In this document: positions 12,001 through 24,300 of the stretch, piece after piece
Numbering within the stretch: position 1 is the stretch's first letter
Layout: each line of letters begins with the position of its first letter
From: Aptenodytes patagonicus
Taxonomy: Eukaryota; Chordata; Aves; Sphenisciformes; Spheniscidae
Assembly (NCBI RefSeq): GCF_965638725.1
Contig: NC_134982.1
Coordinates: 75,158,155 to 75,222,154, forward strand
DNA length: 64,000 nt
Reading direction: 5' to 3'
Position numbers and translations under genes: made by a program
The notes under the pieces: model-generated
The model's input: only the letters and a program-made list of their open reading frames with translations
The model's database searches: none
Told to the model about the DNA's origin: nothing

Positions 12001-15000
12001 TCCACAGGGAAGAAACTGTACCATTTGACTGTTGTGTGCATACATATATAAAAAAATACCAGAGCGTTTATATTTAACTGCTTCTCTTGCTCAGGAGAGG
12101 CAAGAACATTTCCAGAAGATTGTCTTGGAAGGCACGGAGAGAATGGAGGATCAGGTAAGGGCCATCTGGTTGATGCGTATGGCACACCATCACAAAACTA
12201 TTTGACTGCATCTGGTAGAAGTTGGTGCTGCTTCTTATTTTTGGGATCCAGGAAGATACTTTGGACTGGCTGATGACCTACCATGCACAGGAGGCAAAGT
12301 TTCTGAAGATAGGATGATGGAAGCTGTGAACAAGTTGAAGGAAAATATATTTCATCACTTTATGGGTAAAGTGGAAATCTATGAAGAATATTACCTTTCA
12401 GAAAAGGAAAGTCATTTACTTGAACTTGAAGCTCTGTAAAGGTAGTAGCTTCCATAGATTCATGCTCGCCTCCTGTCAAGGATGGTTTTTCACTAGGTCG
12501 TTACTTTTTCGAGTTACAGAGACGTACGGAGTCTGTCATGTTGGAATGTGGTTGGAGACCTAATGGATAAGACAGTGAAAAGAATTCGATTCCTGAAACT
12601 TGTAAAAATGAAATTGTGGCTTCAGTTTCTTGTGATAGATAAATCAGATAGTAATTTTGTATGTTAATAACTAATATGCCTGGTTTTGGTTTCCTGTCAT
12701 TGTTAAAATATCAGACTTTGATCTAAAATGCTTAACAGTAATTGCACATAATATGATACGATCAAATTATCTCACTCCAAATACTTCTTGTCTAGGCCAA
12801 TCAAATGGATTGTGAAAATTGGCATAGGACCCTGGAAATACATTTTAAGACATGACGTTGAGAAGCAAAATGTATGTTTCCAGTTCATAATTATTGATGA
12901 GTAAAGCCCAAGAAGTCTATGCATCAACTTCCGCTCATACCACGCTTCCAAACACTAGGAAGTTAAAGATGTTTTGCATGTAATATTGCAAGTTCATGTT
13001 AGTAGTAACTTCTAATACTGCAAAATGTGCTTTTACTTCAAGCATTTTATTTATTGTGCAGGGCCAGAGCATCATTCCAATGCTGACAGGAGAAGTCATT
13101 CCTGTAATGGAACTCCTTTCATCTATGAAATCACACAGTGTTCCGGAAGAAATAGATGTAAGTCCTTGTGTTGTTTGCATTGTGAATAAAAAAGTGGCTT
13201 TGGCACTCTGGTTTGGTACTCTTTTTGGCAGACAAAACCCCACAGTTGTCATAAATTCTTGTACTCTTCAGTTGTTTCACATCAGGTTCTCCTAAGTGGT
13301 GTAGGGAATGGTTTAACGTAACTGTTTTAGTTCAGTAAATATAACAGTACTAGCAGTGGTTTTTATGGTCAGCACTTAACAAAATTGACTGCATAGGATG
13401 ATACCATTTTTAAGAGTGGAGTGGAAAGGCTATTTGATGCAAAACAAAATGAATGGGGACGTAAATGGTTTTAATGTTAATACCTGTTTCAGTGTGGTTT
13501 AATGTTCTCATGGAAGAAGTCAAAGTGGTCTCACATGCACTAATTTAAAGTATTCTGGACAAGGTTATAGAAAAAAACCTGGGAGGAATCTGACTTGTGA
13601 AGAACATTTAATAATCAAGTGACTTTCTCATTTTCAAAATGCTTTGGCTGAAGTCAGAAGGTCTTTTTAAGGGGGTGCTTTTTTGGGCAGTCTTAACAGC
13701 TTAGCGTAAACAGTTCCCAAACAGTTTTCACCTATCATTAAAACCAAAAATCAATTAATTGGAAGGTGTTGCAGATCCTTGTCTAACCTTTGTTTATATT
13801 TACTTGCATTTCAGATAAGTGACACAGTGCTAAACGATGACGACATTGGGGATAGTTGCCATGAAGGCTTTCTCCTCAAGTATGAATCTCAGTTTTGATT
13901 TATGCTGTAGTAAAATGGTTTAAACTTGTGTGTGCATATATATTTAACTGCCTGTATGTGCATGTGAACATGTATCAGATTAGAAAGGGGGAAGATGACA
14001 TGTATTTGGCTTTTTGAGATTTTTGTCTAAAATGCAGTAGAAGTTGCTGTCTTTTTAGAAGAATGGCTCTGGGTTAATAGCTGTACCTCTATAGACTGTG
14101 TTGTCACAGAGTCATTTGCTTGATAATAGAATCCCTATCAAATGTAATTTTTCTTTGATACTTACATTTAATTTTATCAGGATATAAGTCAAAGTCTTAC
14201 ATTTTTATGAAATACCTAAAAAACTGGGTTGTGTTTACTGCATAAATGATGAATAAGTGTCATTAATGATATGGCATATGGAACGCTTATTACTAAATTG
14301 CGTGTTTTTCTTTTTCCCCCTGTTTTTAATGTATAAGTGGAAGTAGTTGCACTTGAGAGCAACTTGGCCTCTTCCTGCGGGAAAGCATATTTCATAGATT
14401 TTAACTGATGTTCTGTTACCTTTCAGAACATCTCTGGTGTAACTGCATTCATTTATGTAGTGCTTAGTGCCATCTATTTATACAGTCACATACACTTTCA
14501 GTACTACAGAAATTCATGTGTTAAATTAACTAATTCTTCACAATAATGTAGTATTTAGTTCCATAGAGGATTTGGGAAATAATTAAGTGAATATCATGGA
14601 ATGGATTATTGTGAACGACTAGAGCCATTGATCCTACAATGATGAGCTGTTCTCATACCAGATGGAGATTTATTGGGCAGGTAGTAGACTGTAGGGTGTC
14701 AGTTAGCTCTTCTTGCTACTTCTCCCTGGAAATTTTGTCCTGAAAAAAAAAAGAATAACTTGGCCGTTTGTGTGAAGGGTCCAAATGCCTGCTTTTTAGC
14801 TTATCTGCAAAGCTTATCAGCTCGCCTAGGTTTAGATTTCAAGTCTTAAATATAATGTTGTATGGATTTATTTATACTTGTCATTGAATAAAAATTTGAT
14901 TAAACTAAATAAACTGCCCATACCAACAATACCAACCTCTAAAATAAGCAACCAGCTTTCTTAGTAATTTCTAAATGAAACTGAACATCTATTTCTGCCC

Positions 15001-18000
15001 CAAAGGAAGAATTCCTAAGTATGCAGATGGCCTTAAATTTAACTCTTAGAATATACTTGATAAGATAAATAGTAGCAGGTCCACTATAAAGTCCACCTGT
15101 AGGATTTCAGAGTCTAAGTGTAGCTATTACAGTCATTGTCAATTAGGGGTGTTTATTAGAACTGGTTAATCACATACAATGCATCCTTCAGTAAGATAGC
15201 ATAAACGCACTTTTGTGTATTCACGGATATGGGACAAAAATTTTTAATAGTATCTAGACTTTCTAGGGTGTCTAGACTTTTTGAATCTGTGGGCCAGGTG
15301 TTGGTTTGAGAAAGTGCAGGGGGGAAGGGAGGATGAGGATAAGAAACCTCAACAGAAGTTTAGTCCAGGTATATTTACTGCAGCCTCCAAACTTAAGATA
15401 AACTAAATCAGATCTGTGCTGCTGGCAACTCACAAGACCAGATCACTCAACTTCCAGCATGCCTGTCTGTATTCTGAGGGACTCAAGCTTGCGACATGCT
15501 CTTGCCCATGTAGTTACCAAGAGTAGAACAGTTTACCTGCCAAGTGTCCCAAAACTGGCTTCTGATCCACAGTTCCAGTAAATGACGACAACCATGGAAT
15601 AATCTTCTTTCAAGATGCTTTCAAATCCTTCATTATTAATATGTCTTCTGTTACTTTAGATTAATTATTTTATACAGATTGTGTAATACAGTTAGATAGT
15701 AGCAGTAGACAGTTTTTGTTTGCTCTGTAACTGGTGTTTGGAGGTTCTGAGTGACAGTCTTTTTATTCATCAAACTGAAAATGTAGATACTGTCAAACTT
15801 TTGGATTTCAGCAGTAACCTACACAGCTGTGTGAGGTCGTATGGGTATGGGCCTATAGGTATGGGCCTATATTTATACTAGGAGCACTTCATTCTTCTTG
15901 TGAAGATGATAATTGTTTTATTTGAAAAGTCTGATTAAACGTATTAACCTATGTTTGTTTTTATTTGCAGTGCAATTAGTTCACACCTGCAGACCTGTGG
16001 TTGTTCTGTAGTTGTAGGAAGCAGTGCAGAAAAAGTGAATAAGGTAGTGCACTTTCTAATACACCAAACTTAAATGCTGATTGTTAGCAATGTTAGTGTG
16101 TTATTTGGAACAAGGTTTATCTATAAACATACTTGAGGTTGAAGAAAGAAGGAATACTGTTGTCTGGTTATCTTACTTCAGCTGATCGGTCTAGCAGTTG
16201 ATAATTCTGCCTGAAAATTGCCTTATCAGTTGTATTCTGGCAACTATAAGAAAACCAATTCATTTTATTTAATTGTTACTGTATATAAACCAGTAGTAAA
16301 TGAGTCTGAGCTTTTAAAATTAGGTTTGTTAGCTAAAATGTACAAATTGAAGAGGTCTGAACTGGCTTGCCCAGTTCAGCTATGTCAATGGGCATTGTCC
16401 ATGTACTCTTAAGAAATTAGTATCTGCATAATTTCTCTTACGCTGGGGAATAAATGTACTTCTGCATCATGAACTGCTTGTGTTTCATGGAACCTCAAAG
16501 CTGTTGAGTCTGTAGTCACACACGCAGGCGAGCTTACTAGGACCTTAAACCATTCCAGCAATTCCAGCATTTTTTTCTTCATAGCTGTGTTTGTTGACTT
16601 CATCTCCAGTCTGTTTAAAAATTAATTGGTAAATAAGCCTACAGTTTAACTGGTAGTTCTTAAATCAGGTTTGACTCAGCTTTCCAGAAGAACCAGAAAG
16701 AGGCAAAGTACAGATACAAACCCCTAAAACTGAGTCCTATAACAACAAAATACTCAGTGTGTCATGCTTGCTGGAGCACATCAGTAGGGATGATGTTTAG
16801 GAGCTTTCAGGTCTAGAAACAATAAGCAGCATTAGCTGTACCTCTTAACGGGGAAAAGCGTATACATCATTATGGTCTATTTGGGAGGAAAAAAGGTCAC
16901 TCTTGGAAGGTGTCATTTCAGAACAAAAAATAATCACATTTTTGTGGTAGACATTTTTTTCCCATACTGTTATTAACTCTTGTAAGCTTGTTATGAAATA
17001 TTTAATTTGAACCAATATGAAACTATCACCTGCACTGCTTTTCCTCTAATATTCTGGTGTAAATGGAGAGTTTCTTGATGCTTATTTTAAGCTCACCCAG
17101 TATGTGAAGGAAAAATCACATGAGGATGTTTTCCTTATTCAGAATTCTCCAAGTACTTTTTTTGTATACAGCTTTTTGATTATACCAAAATGCTAGTTTC
17201 AGATAAATTGAAAGCAGTTCCTGGAAGAGATACACTTCTGTTTACTGTCCATTGAAATATTTCTTAAAAGCATATTTCTTTTTAGCGTAGTGCAATGTAT
17301 CAGCATTTTGTTCAGAGAGATTTCCCTTTGACTTGCATTCAATTAGGGTGTTACTCCATCCCTTCTAATAAAAACACTGACATTAATTTTCAGTTAGGAT
17401 ATTCAGAGACAAATGATGAAGAAAATGTTGTTTTCTTTGTGAGAAAATGTATTTCACTAAATCAATTGCCTCTCTACATTCACAGCTGAGTCCTTTAATA
17501 AACCTCTTTGATTCAGAATATCCCTGCAATTGGGAATGAAAAGAAGGGTTTCATAAAAGTGTGCAGTCCTAGAGCCTTCAGGTATTAGGTGCCACTGCAC
17601 TTAATGAGTATACCAGTACTGCTGTGAGGGTAAGGTTCTGTGTAGTTGTGTAGCATTATAAGTTTTCAGTTTACACTGAGGCCTCTGGACCATGCAATAA
17701 CAATAGTCCCATGTCCTGAGGCCATGACAAAGGTCCTACAGTGGTATACGTGGAGAAGCGGTATGTTCAGATAACTTCGTTTTCTGATAGGGAATGTTTT
17801 TGTATATAGGGCTTTTCTGTCTGATTATGTTTTTAATTGTGATGTACTAATTATTCAGCTCTGGTTTATTTTGTAGCACTGAAACCTTCTTTTTTGAGGA
17901 AAAACTCATTTTAATTCTCGATGTTGATGCCCTTTTTGATATATCTATGTATGTATCTGTGTGTATTGCTTCAATGTGAAATAAAGATTAAGAACAGTGG

Positions 18001-21000
18001 GCCTGCTGAATATATTATATATTAATTGTAGGCTATACATATTATATATTATGTATTTTACAGTATGTCGTGCTCCTTGCTGCAGTGAAATATGACAGTC
18101 GTCTTTTTAAAAAATTCAAGGCACCTTTAGTAAACCTGTGTTTTGAGATAAGCAGTTCGTGATGCTTTATAAAAATTGGGGGGAGAATGCATTGTTTTGT
18201 GTGTATTGGCAGTGACGGCAGAGCACCTCTGATCAAATGAACAGTAAATGCTGATACTCAAATTAAAAATAATCACAAGCAACAGGGGAACCACAGAAAA
18301 GAAAGTTGTCAGTTCTTAGCTGAAATCAGCTAACCACAGTTAATGTGTATTGTTTCAGGGATGTAAGATCTGCACATGATTAAGTTAGCATAATAGAGGA
18401 AATGTTGAAGGCTTAAGTGGTTATAAAAAGCTTAAAGTTTATAGCTCATAAAATAATTAATTAAAAGGCTTTAAGGTCTAAATAGTTATGAGTGTGTAAA
18501 ATAATGTATTGATAAGCTAGGCACTATAGGAAAAAAACAGTCTGGAAGAATGTGAGTCTCAAGATACTTCCAGGGTAAAATTCATAAATTCTGCGCAGGT
18601 TCTTATCAGCAGTGTGCTCTTTGTGTCACGGTGTAATTGTTCTGAAGTAATTGTTTTCTTTATGGCATACTTTAGCTTTTCTTAAAGTAAAAAAAACACC
18701 TATTGCGTCTTGCTGAAGTGTCAAAAAGCATTAGTCAGAAACTAGGTTGTCATTCTTTTAGGTACTGCATAAACACACTGTGCAAGAATAGAGCCTTCTC
18801 AAACACCTTACAGACACAGGTAGGACACCGCAGGTTAAGACTGAAAGATCAGCAGAATGGAATACATCCTGTATTTGGAGATGATTACTTGTAGCTGTTG
18901 CAGCACAGGAGTTTGAAAATGGATAATGAAGTACCTTTGTTGCTTTTAATGGAGAGTTTGAGGAAATTACTGAGGAAATAAGCATGGATGCTTATATAGG
19001 AAATTGACTATGCCTGATTGGAGACAATCGCTGATGTTTCAATATGGAATGAATAAAATAAGAGGCTTAAAAGGCTAGGATAGTAATCGCAGTAACTCAT
19101 GTTTATGTAATAGGAAGAGGTAGCAGAAGGCAAAAGTGATTTGTTCTACATAGTTGGCTAAAAACCAAATTTTGCCAAAAAGTGTTGGATTTTTTCTTCA
19201 TTTGACAAGGAGTTGGCTTACAGCTTAATAATTTAAGCATGTCACTATTCTGTGACCTTGGTAAAGTTTTGGCTTTTCTAATAAGCATGATGAACTTTTT
19301 TGTTCATCATTTGAAATGCCTAGTACATTCTAGTCAGAAATTGCATTTGAAGATCGGTTCATTCCTTACATTTCCATGTTTTTCAAGACTGTTCTTTTTA
19401 ATGCAGATTGTGAGAACGTTGTGTCTGTTTCTTACGCCGTCAGAACGGAAGTGTTCCAGACTCTGTAGAAGTGAGTCGTCTTTCAAATATGAGTCAGGAC
19501 TTTTTGTTCAAGGCTTACTCAAAGTAAGTACGCTTAGGAAAGTTCTATTCTTCTGTAGTTTAAGAATATTCTTCAATGTATGGTCATGAACATGAACACA
19601 TTCATGTTCAAAGAAATACCTCATCTTCCCTTGATTCCTTTCTGGCACTATAACTTTCCTTGTAACTATTTGCACGTTAAAATTGCAAGCCAGTCTTTTC
19701 TCTGCAACATCTATTTCTTGAGTATTGTCCAGAATTGTTCCTATGCTTTGAGGTACAATAATAATAGTCTTTTGCCTACCAGGGGCTGGAATCCTAAAAG
19801 GCATTAAGTTTTTGTGTTGTACCAAAACCAAAAAAGAACAGTCCATCAGTCCTACAGTTTCCAAGTATTGTAAAAGGGCTGTAGCAATGGGTGAAGATGA
19901 ATAGAAAAATAATGCTTCTGCTCTAATGAGCAGTCTAAACTTACCAGATAAATATAATACTGTAATGTTAATGGGCTCATGAACCAGATGATGCAATACT
20001 GTAATACACAGGTTACCTCAGTACCTGTTTTCACTGTTATATTAAGGGAATCATCCAGTACGAAGGACTTTTTGCTGGGCTGCAACCACCAGTTCTCTCA
20101 AACAAAACATGTCTAAACAAATGGGATTTAAAATTTAGGCATGATGCTTTAATATTGTTTTGTTCCAATATAGCTTTGTTTAAAAAAGTAACTAGAAGAA
20201 TAATGTTTTTTCACTAAAACAGGATGCAACAGGAAGCTTTGTGTTGCCCTTCCGTCAAGTAATGTATGCCCCATATCCTACTACACATATAGATGTAGAT
20301 ATCAATACAGTGAAGCAGATGCCCCCTTGTCATGAACACATCTATAACCAACGACGATATATGAGATCCGAGCTGACAGCATTTTGGAGAGCTAATTCAG
20401 ATGAAGAAATGTCTCAAGATCATATTATCCACACAGATGAGAGTTTCACACCTGATTTGTATGTACTGCTTTCTCGCATCTCTCGAAGTTACTTGATTTT
20501 GGGACAAGAGAGTAAAGTAATACAGAGTGTACTTTCTAATAGAGTACATGAGGTTTTTTTGCTTTTAAGAAGCTCCTTCAGCTTTGGTAGTTGCATTCAT
20601 TTTGGAGGAATTTACCAGTTCCATCAGTAGTTTTGTTGCATTAAATATTACTGAAATTCATTTTCAGTGATACTTACGACCATGTTATGCTAATTTTGTT
20701 GCCTGTTTAAATAGGGCTATAACAAAGCTAAGTGTATTTGACAGGGCCCAATGGCTTTCCTGGATTTAGTTCATTTCATCTGAAAGTTTTGCATTAAGAT
20801 TCTGTATTAGCTTTAAAAATAGCAGGATTATAATTCACTAGAATTTTGAATTCACTTTTAATTTCTGCCAGATTGTAAACAGTAGTGCTATTGCTGTGTG
20901 CAACTGCTGGACGGTTAGCGTCCCTTCATGGCATTACCTCACATGTTTGTTTGCTTTCTTTTCTATAGAAATGTCTTTCAAGATATCCTGCATCGAGATA

Positions 21001-21942
21001 CATTAGTAAAAGCCTTCCTGGATCAGGTAATCATTGCCTTTTCAGAAAGAACAAGAGCTAAAGTTCAGTGTTTTGAGCCTTAGTAACAGATAATTTAACA
21101 TTAATAGATAATTTGTTGGCTTGGTAGCTCTTTTTCATACTAGTGCTATGATTCTTCTCTGCATAACTAGAGAAAAATACTTGTGTAATTTGTAGTATTA
21201 GTGTAATACTGAAAATCCTTCTTACGTATGAAAAACAATGCACATTTTCTATTGCTGTGCAACAGTGTCTACAATTACAGTATTGAGAAAGCTACCTGGC
21301 TGGGCTTAATTTCAGATCATTTTAAAAAGGAAAATAATACTTTATCCAAACAGAATTGTAAAACAGCTTAATTTTTTGCATCTGAGCAGCTAGAAAACTA
21401 AGAAAGATTGTTGAGCATATCTACAAATCTGCTGTTAATGTGCCTGCTTTGCTATAATTAAGGATATGTTACATGTGTATGCAAGGTTTCTTTATATTCC
21501 ACATTCTTAAAATGATTCTTGAGTTTCCATGTCTACCTAATTTTCTGCTATAATTTTTAACAGATCTTCCATCTGAAGCCTGGCTTGTCTCTAAGGAGTA
21601 CTTTCCTTGCACAATTTCTGCTAGTCCTTCACAGAAAAGCCTTAACTTTAATAAAATACATAGAAGATGACACGTAAGTGAACAGATAATAAAAAGCAGG
21701 CTTTGAGAAACTTCCTCTGTTCTTTTTTACAATATCCTTTTTTATTTTCTTTCAGGCAAAAAGGAAAAAAACCTTTTAAGTCTCTTCGTAGCTTAAAGAT
21801 AGATCTTGATTTAACAGCAGAGGGCGATCTTAACATAATAATGGCTTTGGCTGAGAAGATTAAACCAGGTCTACATTCCTTTATCTTTGGGAGGCCGTTC
21901 TACACTAGTGTACAAGAACGTGATATGCTCATGACGTTTTAA
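8577..21942 (+). CDS. C9orf72: C9orf72 guanine nucleotide exchange factor subunit (DENN-family), ten coding exons
   Basis: Coding segments: 8577-9020, 12095-12154, 13062-13157, 13815-13879, 15971-16043, 19407-19523, 20223-20458, 20969-21026, 21564-21673, 21756-21942. All introns are GT-AG. The segments sum to 1446 nt, giving 481 residues plus TAA, the length I know for the human long isoform, with internal exon sizes 60, 96, 65, 73, 117, 236, 58 and 110 nt. The protein starts MSALCPPPSPAVAKTE and ends near ERDMLMTF, and is nearly identical to the mammalian protein as I know it. Known family facts: an N-terminal longin/uDENN domain (about residues 20-160), then DENN and dDENN regions (about 200-465). 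It forms a complex with SMCR8 and WDR41 acting in autophagy, lysosomal nutrient response and small-GTPase regulation in the cytoplasm and on lysosomes. No frameshift or internal stop was seen. Confidence 0.97.
9021..12094 (+). other. C9orf72: C9orf72 intron 2
   Basis: AT-rich intron of 3.07 kb from GTAGGT to the acceptor TTGCTCAG. It contains a pyrimidine tract at 10461-10502 ending in about 20 consecutive T. No exon with conserved coding was recognised inside; the short open frames around 11820-12030 lack similarity to anything I know. Confidence 0.8.
12095..12154 (+). CDS. C9orf72: C9orf72 exon 3
   Basis: A 60-nt exon between acceptor CTCAG and donor GTAAGG. It encodes 20 residues (ERQEHFQKIV...ERMEDQ) that join in phase with exons 2 and 4. 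The size equals the human exon. The codons are whole at both ends, so skipping it would keep frame. Confidence 0.95.
12155..13061 (+). other. C9orf72: C9orf72 intron 3
   Basis: A 907-bp AT-rich intron from GTAAGG to acceptor TTGTGCAG. No additional exon, repeat or RNA gene was recognised. Confidence 0.8.
13062..13157 (+). CDS. C9orf72: C9orf72 exon 4
   Basis: A 96-nt exon encoding 32 residues (GQSIIPMLTGEV...SVPEEID), bounded by acceptor TGCAG and donor GTAAGT, a perfect donor match. It is strongly conserved with the mammalian protein. Both ends fall on codon boundaries. Confidence 0.96.
13158..13814 (+). other. C9orf72: C9orf72 intron 4
   Basis: A 657-bp AT-rich intron. Read-through from exon 4 stays open for about 45 codons before a stop near 13293, with no conserved content. 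Nothing else was recognised. Confidence 0.75.
13815..13879 (+). CDS. C9orf72: C9orf72 exon 5
   Basis: A 65-nt exon encoding the acidic stretch ISDTVLNDDDIGDSCHEG and FLL, ending two bases into a codon (AA), with donor GTATGA at 13880. The donor is weaker than the others. In human this is the exon where the short isoform reads into the intron and stops; see findings for the bird read-through. Confidence 0.95.
13880..15970 (+). other. C9orf72: C9orf72 intron 5
   Basis: A 2.09-kb AT-rich intron from GTATGA to acceptor ATTTGCAG. AATAAA motifs near 14887 and 14908 could be used by a short-isoform transcript. A 14-bp direct duplication (GGTATGGGCCTATA) sits at 15844-15871. No further exon was recognised. 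Confidence 0.75.
15971..16043 (+). CDS. C9orf72: C9orf72 exon 6
   Basis: A 73-nt exon with acceptor TTTGCAG and donor GTAGTG. It completes the split Asn codon from exon 5 and encodes AISSHLQTCGCSVVVGSS and AEKVNK, matching the conserved region. It ends on a codon boundary. Confidence 0.95.
16044..19406 (+). other. C9orf72: C9orf72 intron 6
   Basis: The longest intron of the gene, 3.36 kb and AT-rich. It includes an imperfect AT palindrome-like stretch near 18008-18058. Short open frames inside (for example near 16218, 17295 and 18703) have no recognised similarity. Confidence 0.75.
19407..19523 (+). CDS. C9orf72: C9orf72 exon 7
   Basis: A 117-nt exon encoding 39 residues (IVRTLCLFLTPSERKCSR...GLFVQGLLK), acceptor AATGCAG, donor GTAAGTA. 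It belongs to the DENN region and matches the conserved protein with minor substitutions. Confidence 0.96.
19524..20222 (+). other. C9orf72: C9orf72 intron 7
   Basis: A 699-bp AT-rich intron ending with acceptor AAAACAG. The antisense open frame across 19508-19996 overlaps exon 7 and the intron, has no recognised similarity and is treated as chance. Confidence 0.75.
20223..20458 (+). CDS. C9orf72: C9orf72 exon 8
   Basis: A 236-nt exon, the largest internal one. It encodes DATGSFVLPFRQVMYAPYP through SFTPDL and ends two bases into a Leu codon, with donor GTATGT. It includes the conserved HEHIYNQRRYMRSELTAFWR block of the DENN region. Confidence 0.97.
20459..21563 (+). other. C9orf72: C9orf72 introns 8 and 9 flanking exon 9
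   Basis: Intron 8 is 20459-20968 (510 bp, acceptor TCTATAG) and intron 9 is 21027-21563 (537 bp, GTAATC to TTAACAG). Both are AT-rich, with no other recognised content; exon 9 lies between them. Confidence 0.8.
20969..21026 (+). CDS. C9orf72: C9orf72 exon 9
   Basis: A 58-nt exon encoding NVFQDILHRDTLVKAFLDQ after completing the split Leu codon. Acceptor CTATAG, donor GTAATC. The size equals the human exon. Confidence 0.95.
21564..21673 (+). CDS. C9orf72: C9orf72 exon 10
   Basis: A 110-nt exon encoding IFHLKPGLSLRSTFLAQF through KYIEDD, acceptor TTAACAG, donor GTAAGTG. It ends two bases into a Thr codon and lies in the dDENN region. Confidence 0.96.
21756..21942 (+). CDS. C9orf72: C9orf72 exon 11 coding part (terminal exon)
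   Basis: Acceptor CTTTCAG ends at 21755. The 187 coding nt encode the C terminus (QKGKKPFKSLRSLKIDLDL...SVQERDMLMTF) and end with TAA at 21940-21942. The exon continues into the 3'UTR. Confidence 0.97.
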
Positions 21943-24300
21943 AGTTCTCCACTGCTAATGTGTAATATTGCAGTCTTGCATGGCACAAAAAGAAATCTGT
22001 CAGTGTGACCACCACACTTGTGACAATCATTGACCTGTTTGAGGATGGATCATTAGGAGCACAGTAACACTACAGTCTTTCTGAAGCAGGAGGGGTCTTG
22101 TTAGAGGGAATATCAACTTAGCTAGACAAGCATGATTTTAATGAATCCATCTCTTCTGTGTGCTTTTTTTTAACAGTAAAAGTAAATGTTACCAGAGGTT
22201 CCTTTGCCATGCGGGCTTAGTAGATAAATTTGAACATGTTTTGGTGTACAATAAAGGGAAGCATTTTAATTTTCTTTCCCCAAAGACTTCTTTCAGGTGT
22301 GTGTCAGTTTTTCCCTGTTCTGCCGTGTCAGTATTTTTAGTGTTTCCACAGAAAGCAATACATACGTCCTCCCTAATCAGGGAGATTGTGGAATAGGGGC
22401 CTTCCAAGAATTTCAAAGAGTTTTTAGAAGCGTTTGTTGTTGTGTATGTGGTACAAATCTGAAATATGTCTTCCCTCATCTCCCTTTTTAACGCTACTGG
22501 CTCCTTCATTTAGAGCATTTAATTTGGGATTTTTAATATACTACAAAGTGCTATTCTTGTGTGCAAACTGTTGACTATTAGTAGCTTAAATAGCAGCACT
22601 CTGCATGGGGGAACTGGCTCATTATTTAAGCAGCTTTGTGCATGTAAGTGCCAACCAGGATACTCTGTCACAGGTTGTTGGGCCATCCTGCAGTGACCTG
22701 TTCAGTGATCCAGTGTAACTGAGCTCTTTCAAAACACAAAACAGAAAACTTGTGTCATTCAGCAGCAGTTGTCAGTCTTTCTGTCTGTAAACTGCTGCTG
22801 GTTTTTCCATTGTCAGTTAGAATAAGGTTCAGATTAAAGTATTAGACCTTCCCAAAGAACACCAAGGTGATAGCCAAACTAGAAGATAAAACCATAATTT
22901 TTTTTTCACATTGCTGTTAATACATTTAGTAATCCTTAATTCAGAGATTTGAACTAATCTCTGAACAGCTATGAACTAATGTGATTGGCATTTTACTAAG
23001 TGAATTATAGTCAATAATCTTGCCAATCTTCTTAGTTCATCTTAGCACATCTCCAGCTTTGCTTTGCTTGAAAATAAAAACACGTTTTCTATTTGTATGC
23101 CTCAACCCTTCTTTCTCAGTAGCATGTGGTGTCAGGTTAATCCAGACCCATGTTTTTGAGTTTTGACACATGGTTGGTGTGTGTTACATTGAAATCACTG
23201 GTACATCTGTACTGCGTGTTATTGTATTTCTTCTCTTTTTGGACAAACACAGGAATATAGTTGTGTCATGTTTTAGCGTAACCTCGTAACTCAATATTCA
23301 TTGTGAAAGAGCTGCACTTGTGATTGGAGAAGCCACTGTTGCTTTATTGATTAAATCGTTTATAACACTCTTTGGCAAACAGGTTTCTGTTTTCAAGATG
23401 GCTTTCTAGTGTCCCTTTCATGCAGGGAGGCATAAAGGTTAACAAGTTAGATTCAGAACTTTTCCTGAAATGTCTGATACTCAGATTTTAAAAGCAATAC
23501 AGTCCTTTATTTAGATGTCCAGAATTCCCTTACCTTTCCTGAAAGACAAAGATTCACAATTACATATTTAGAGCCTCTGAAAGATGTGGAATTGAGCCCC
23601 AGCTGCACACCATTTTTGTGAATGAACGTCATCAGCGTTACCCAGTTGAATAAGTAATTACACATTGAGCCGTTTTTATGCTACATGTATGTAGGACTCT
23701 TGCAATGAGCTCAGCGCTTCATCAAAAGAATTTGTCAGAATTATGCTGCTGTAAGTTACTTGTGCTGAGATTCTGTTTGTCTTCCTACCATTATTATTTC
23801 CTTCTGTGTTTTTAATCAATTGATCCATTAGAAAAGAGCCTGATTGTGCTAAGTTTTTACTCTCATGTCTAAGATTGTGAAAAATTGTAATAAACACTGC
23901 TGAAACTTCTAATGTAGAAGTTGTGTTGAAGTCTAAAGAGCTTTAAATGTGCTGCTCAAATTAATCACTTTGGCTTGATAGGCATTGGAAACTTAACATT
24001 GACACTAGTAACTAGTAAAGCTCTGTTTGTTTACTGAAGATGCTGTCACTTTTTGAAATTACTAAAAGCTGGAAACTTTCTCAATTGCTACTTTTGTTGC
24101 ACAACTCACAAGTGCAGAATGTATCGTGAAGTAAATTATAAAATGCATCTGCATGTTGTGTGGTAAATCTTGCTCAGGAAACAAAGTATTCTAATAAAAT
24201 TCATGCACAATTTTTGACTTTAATTGCTGCTGATTTTTTTCATAGAATTTCTGTTCTGTATCTGATAGAATCGTTATCTTTTATCCTTTGAAATAAAGAA
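21943..24300 (+). other. C9orf72: C9orf72 3'UTR with candidate polyadenylation signals
   Basis: AT-rich sequence continuous with the last coding exon. AATAAA hexamers at 23889-23894, 24193-24198 and 24292-24297 are the best candidates, implying a 3'UTR of about 1.95-2.4 kb, comparable with the roughly 1.9 kb I recall for human. An earlier AATAAA-type motif near 23074 is also possible. The exact end cannot be set from sequence alone. Confidence 0.55.

Noticed and set aside
19508..19996. 162-codon antisense frame over C9orf72 exon 7 and intron 7
   Set aside because: It overlaps a real exon on the opposite strand and has no recognised similarity.
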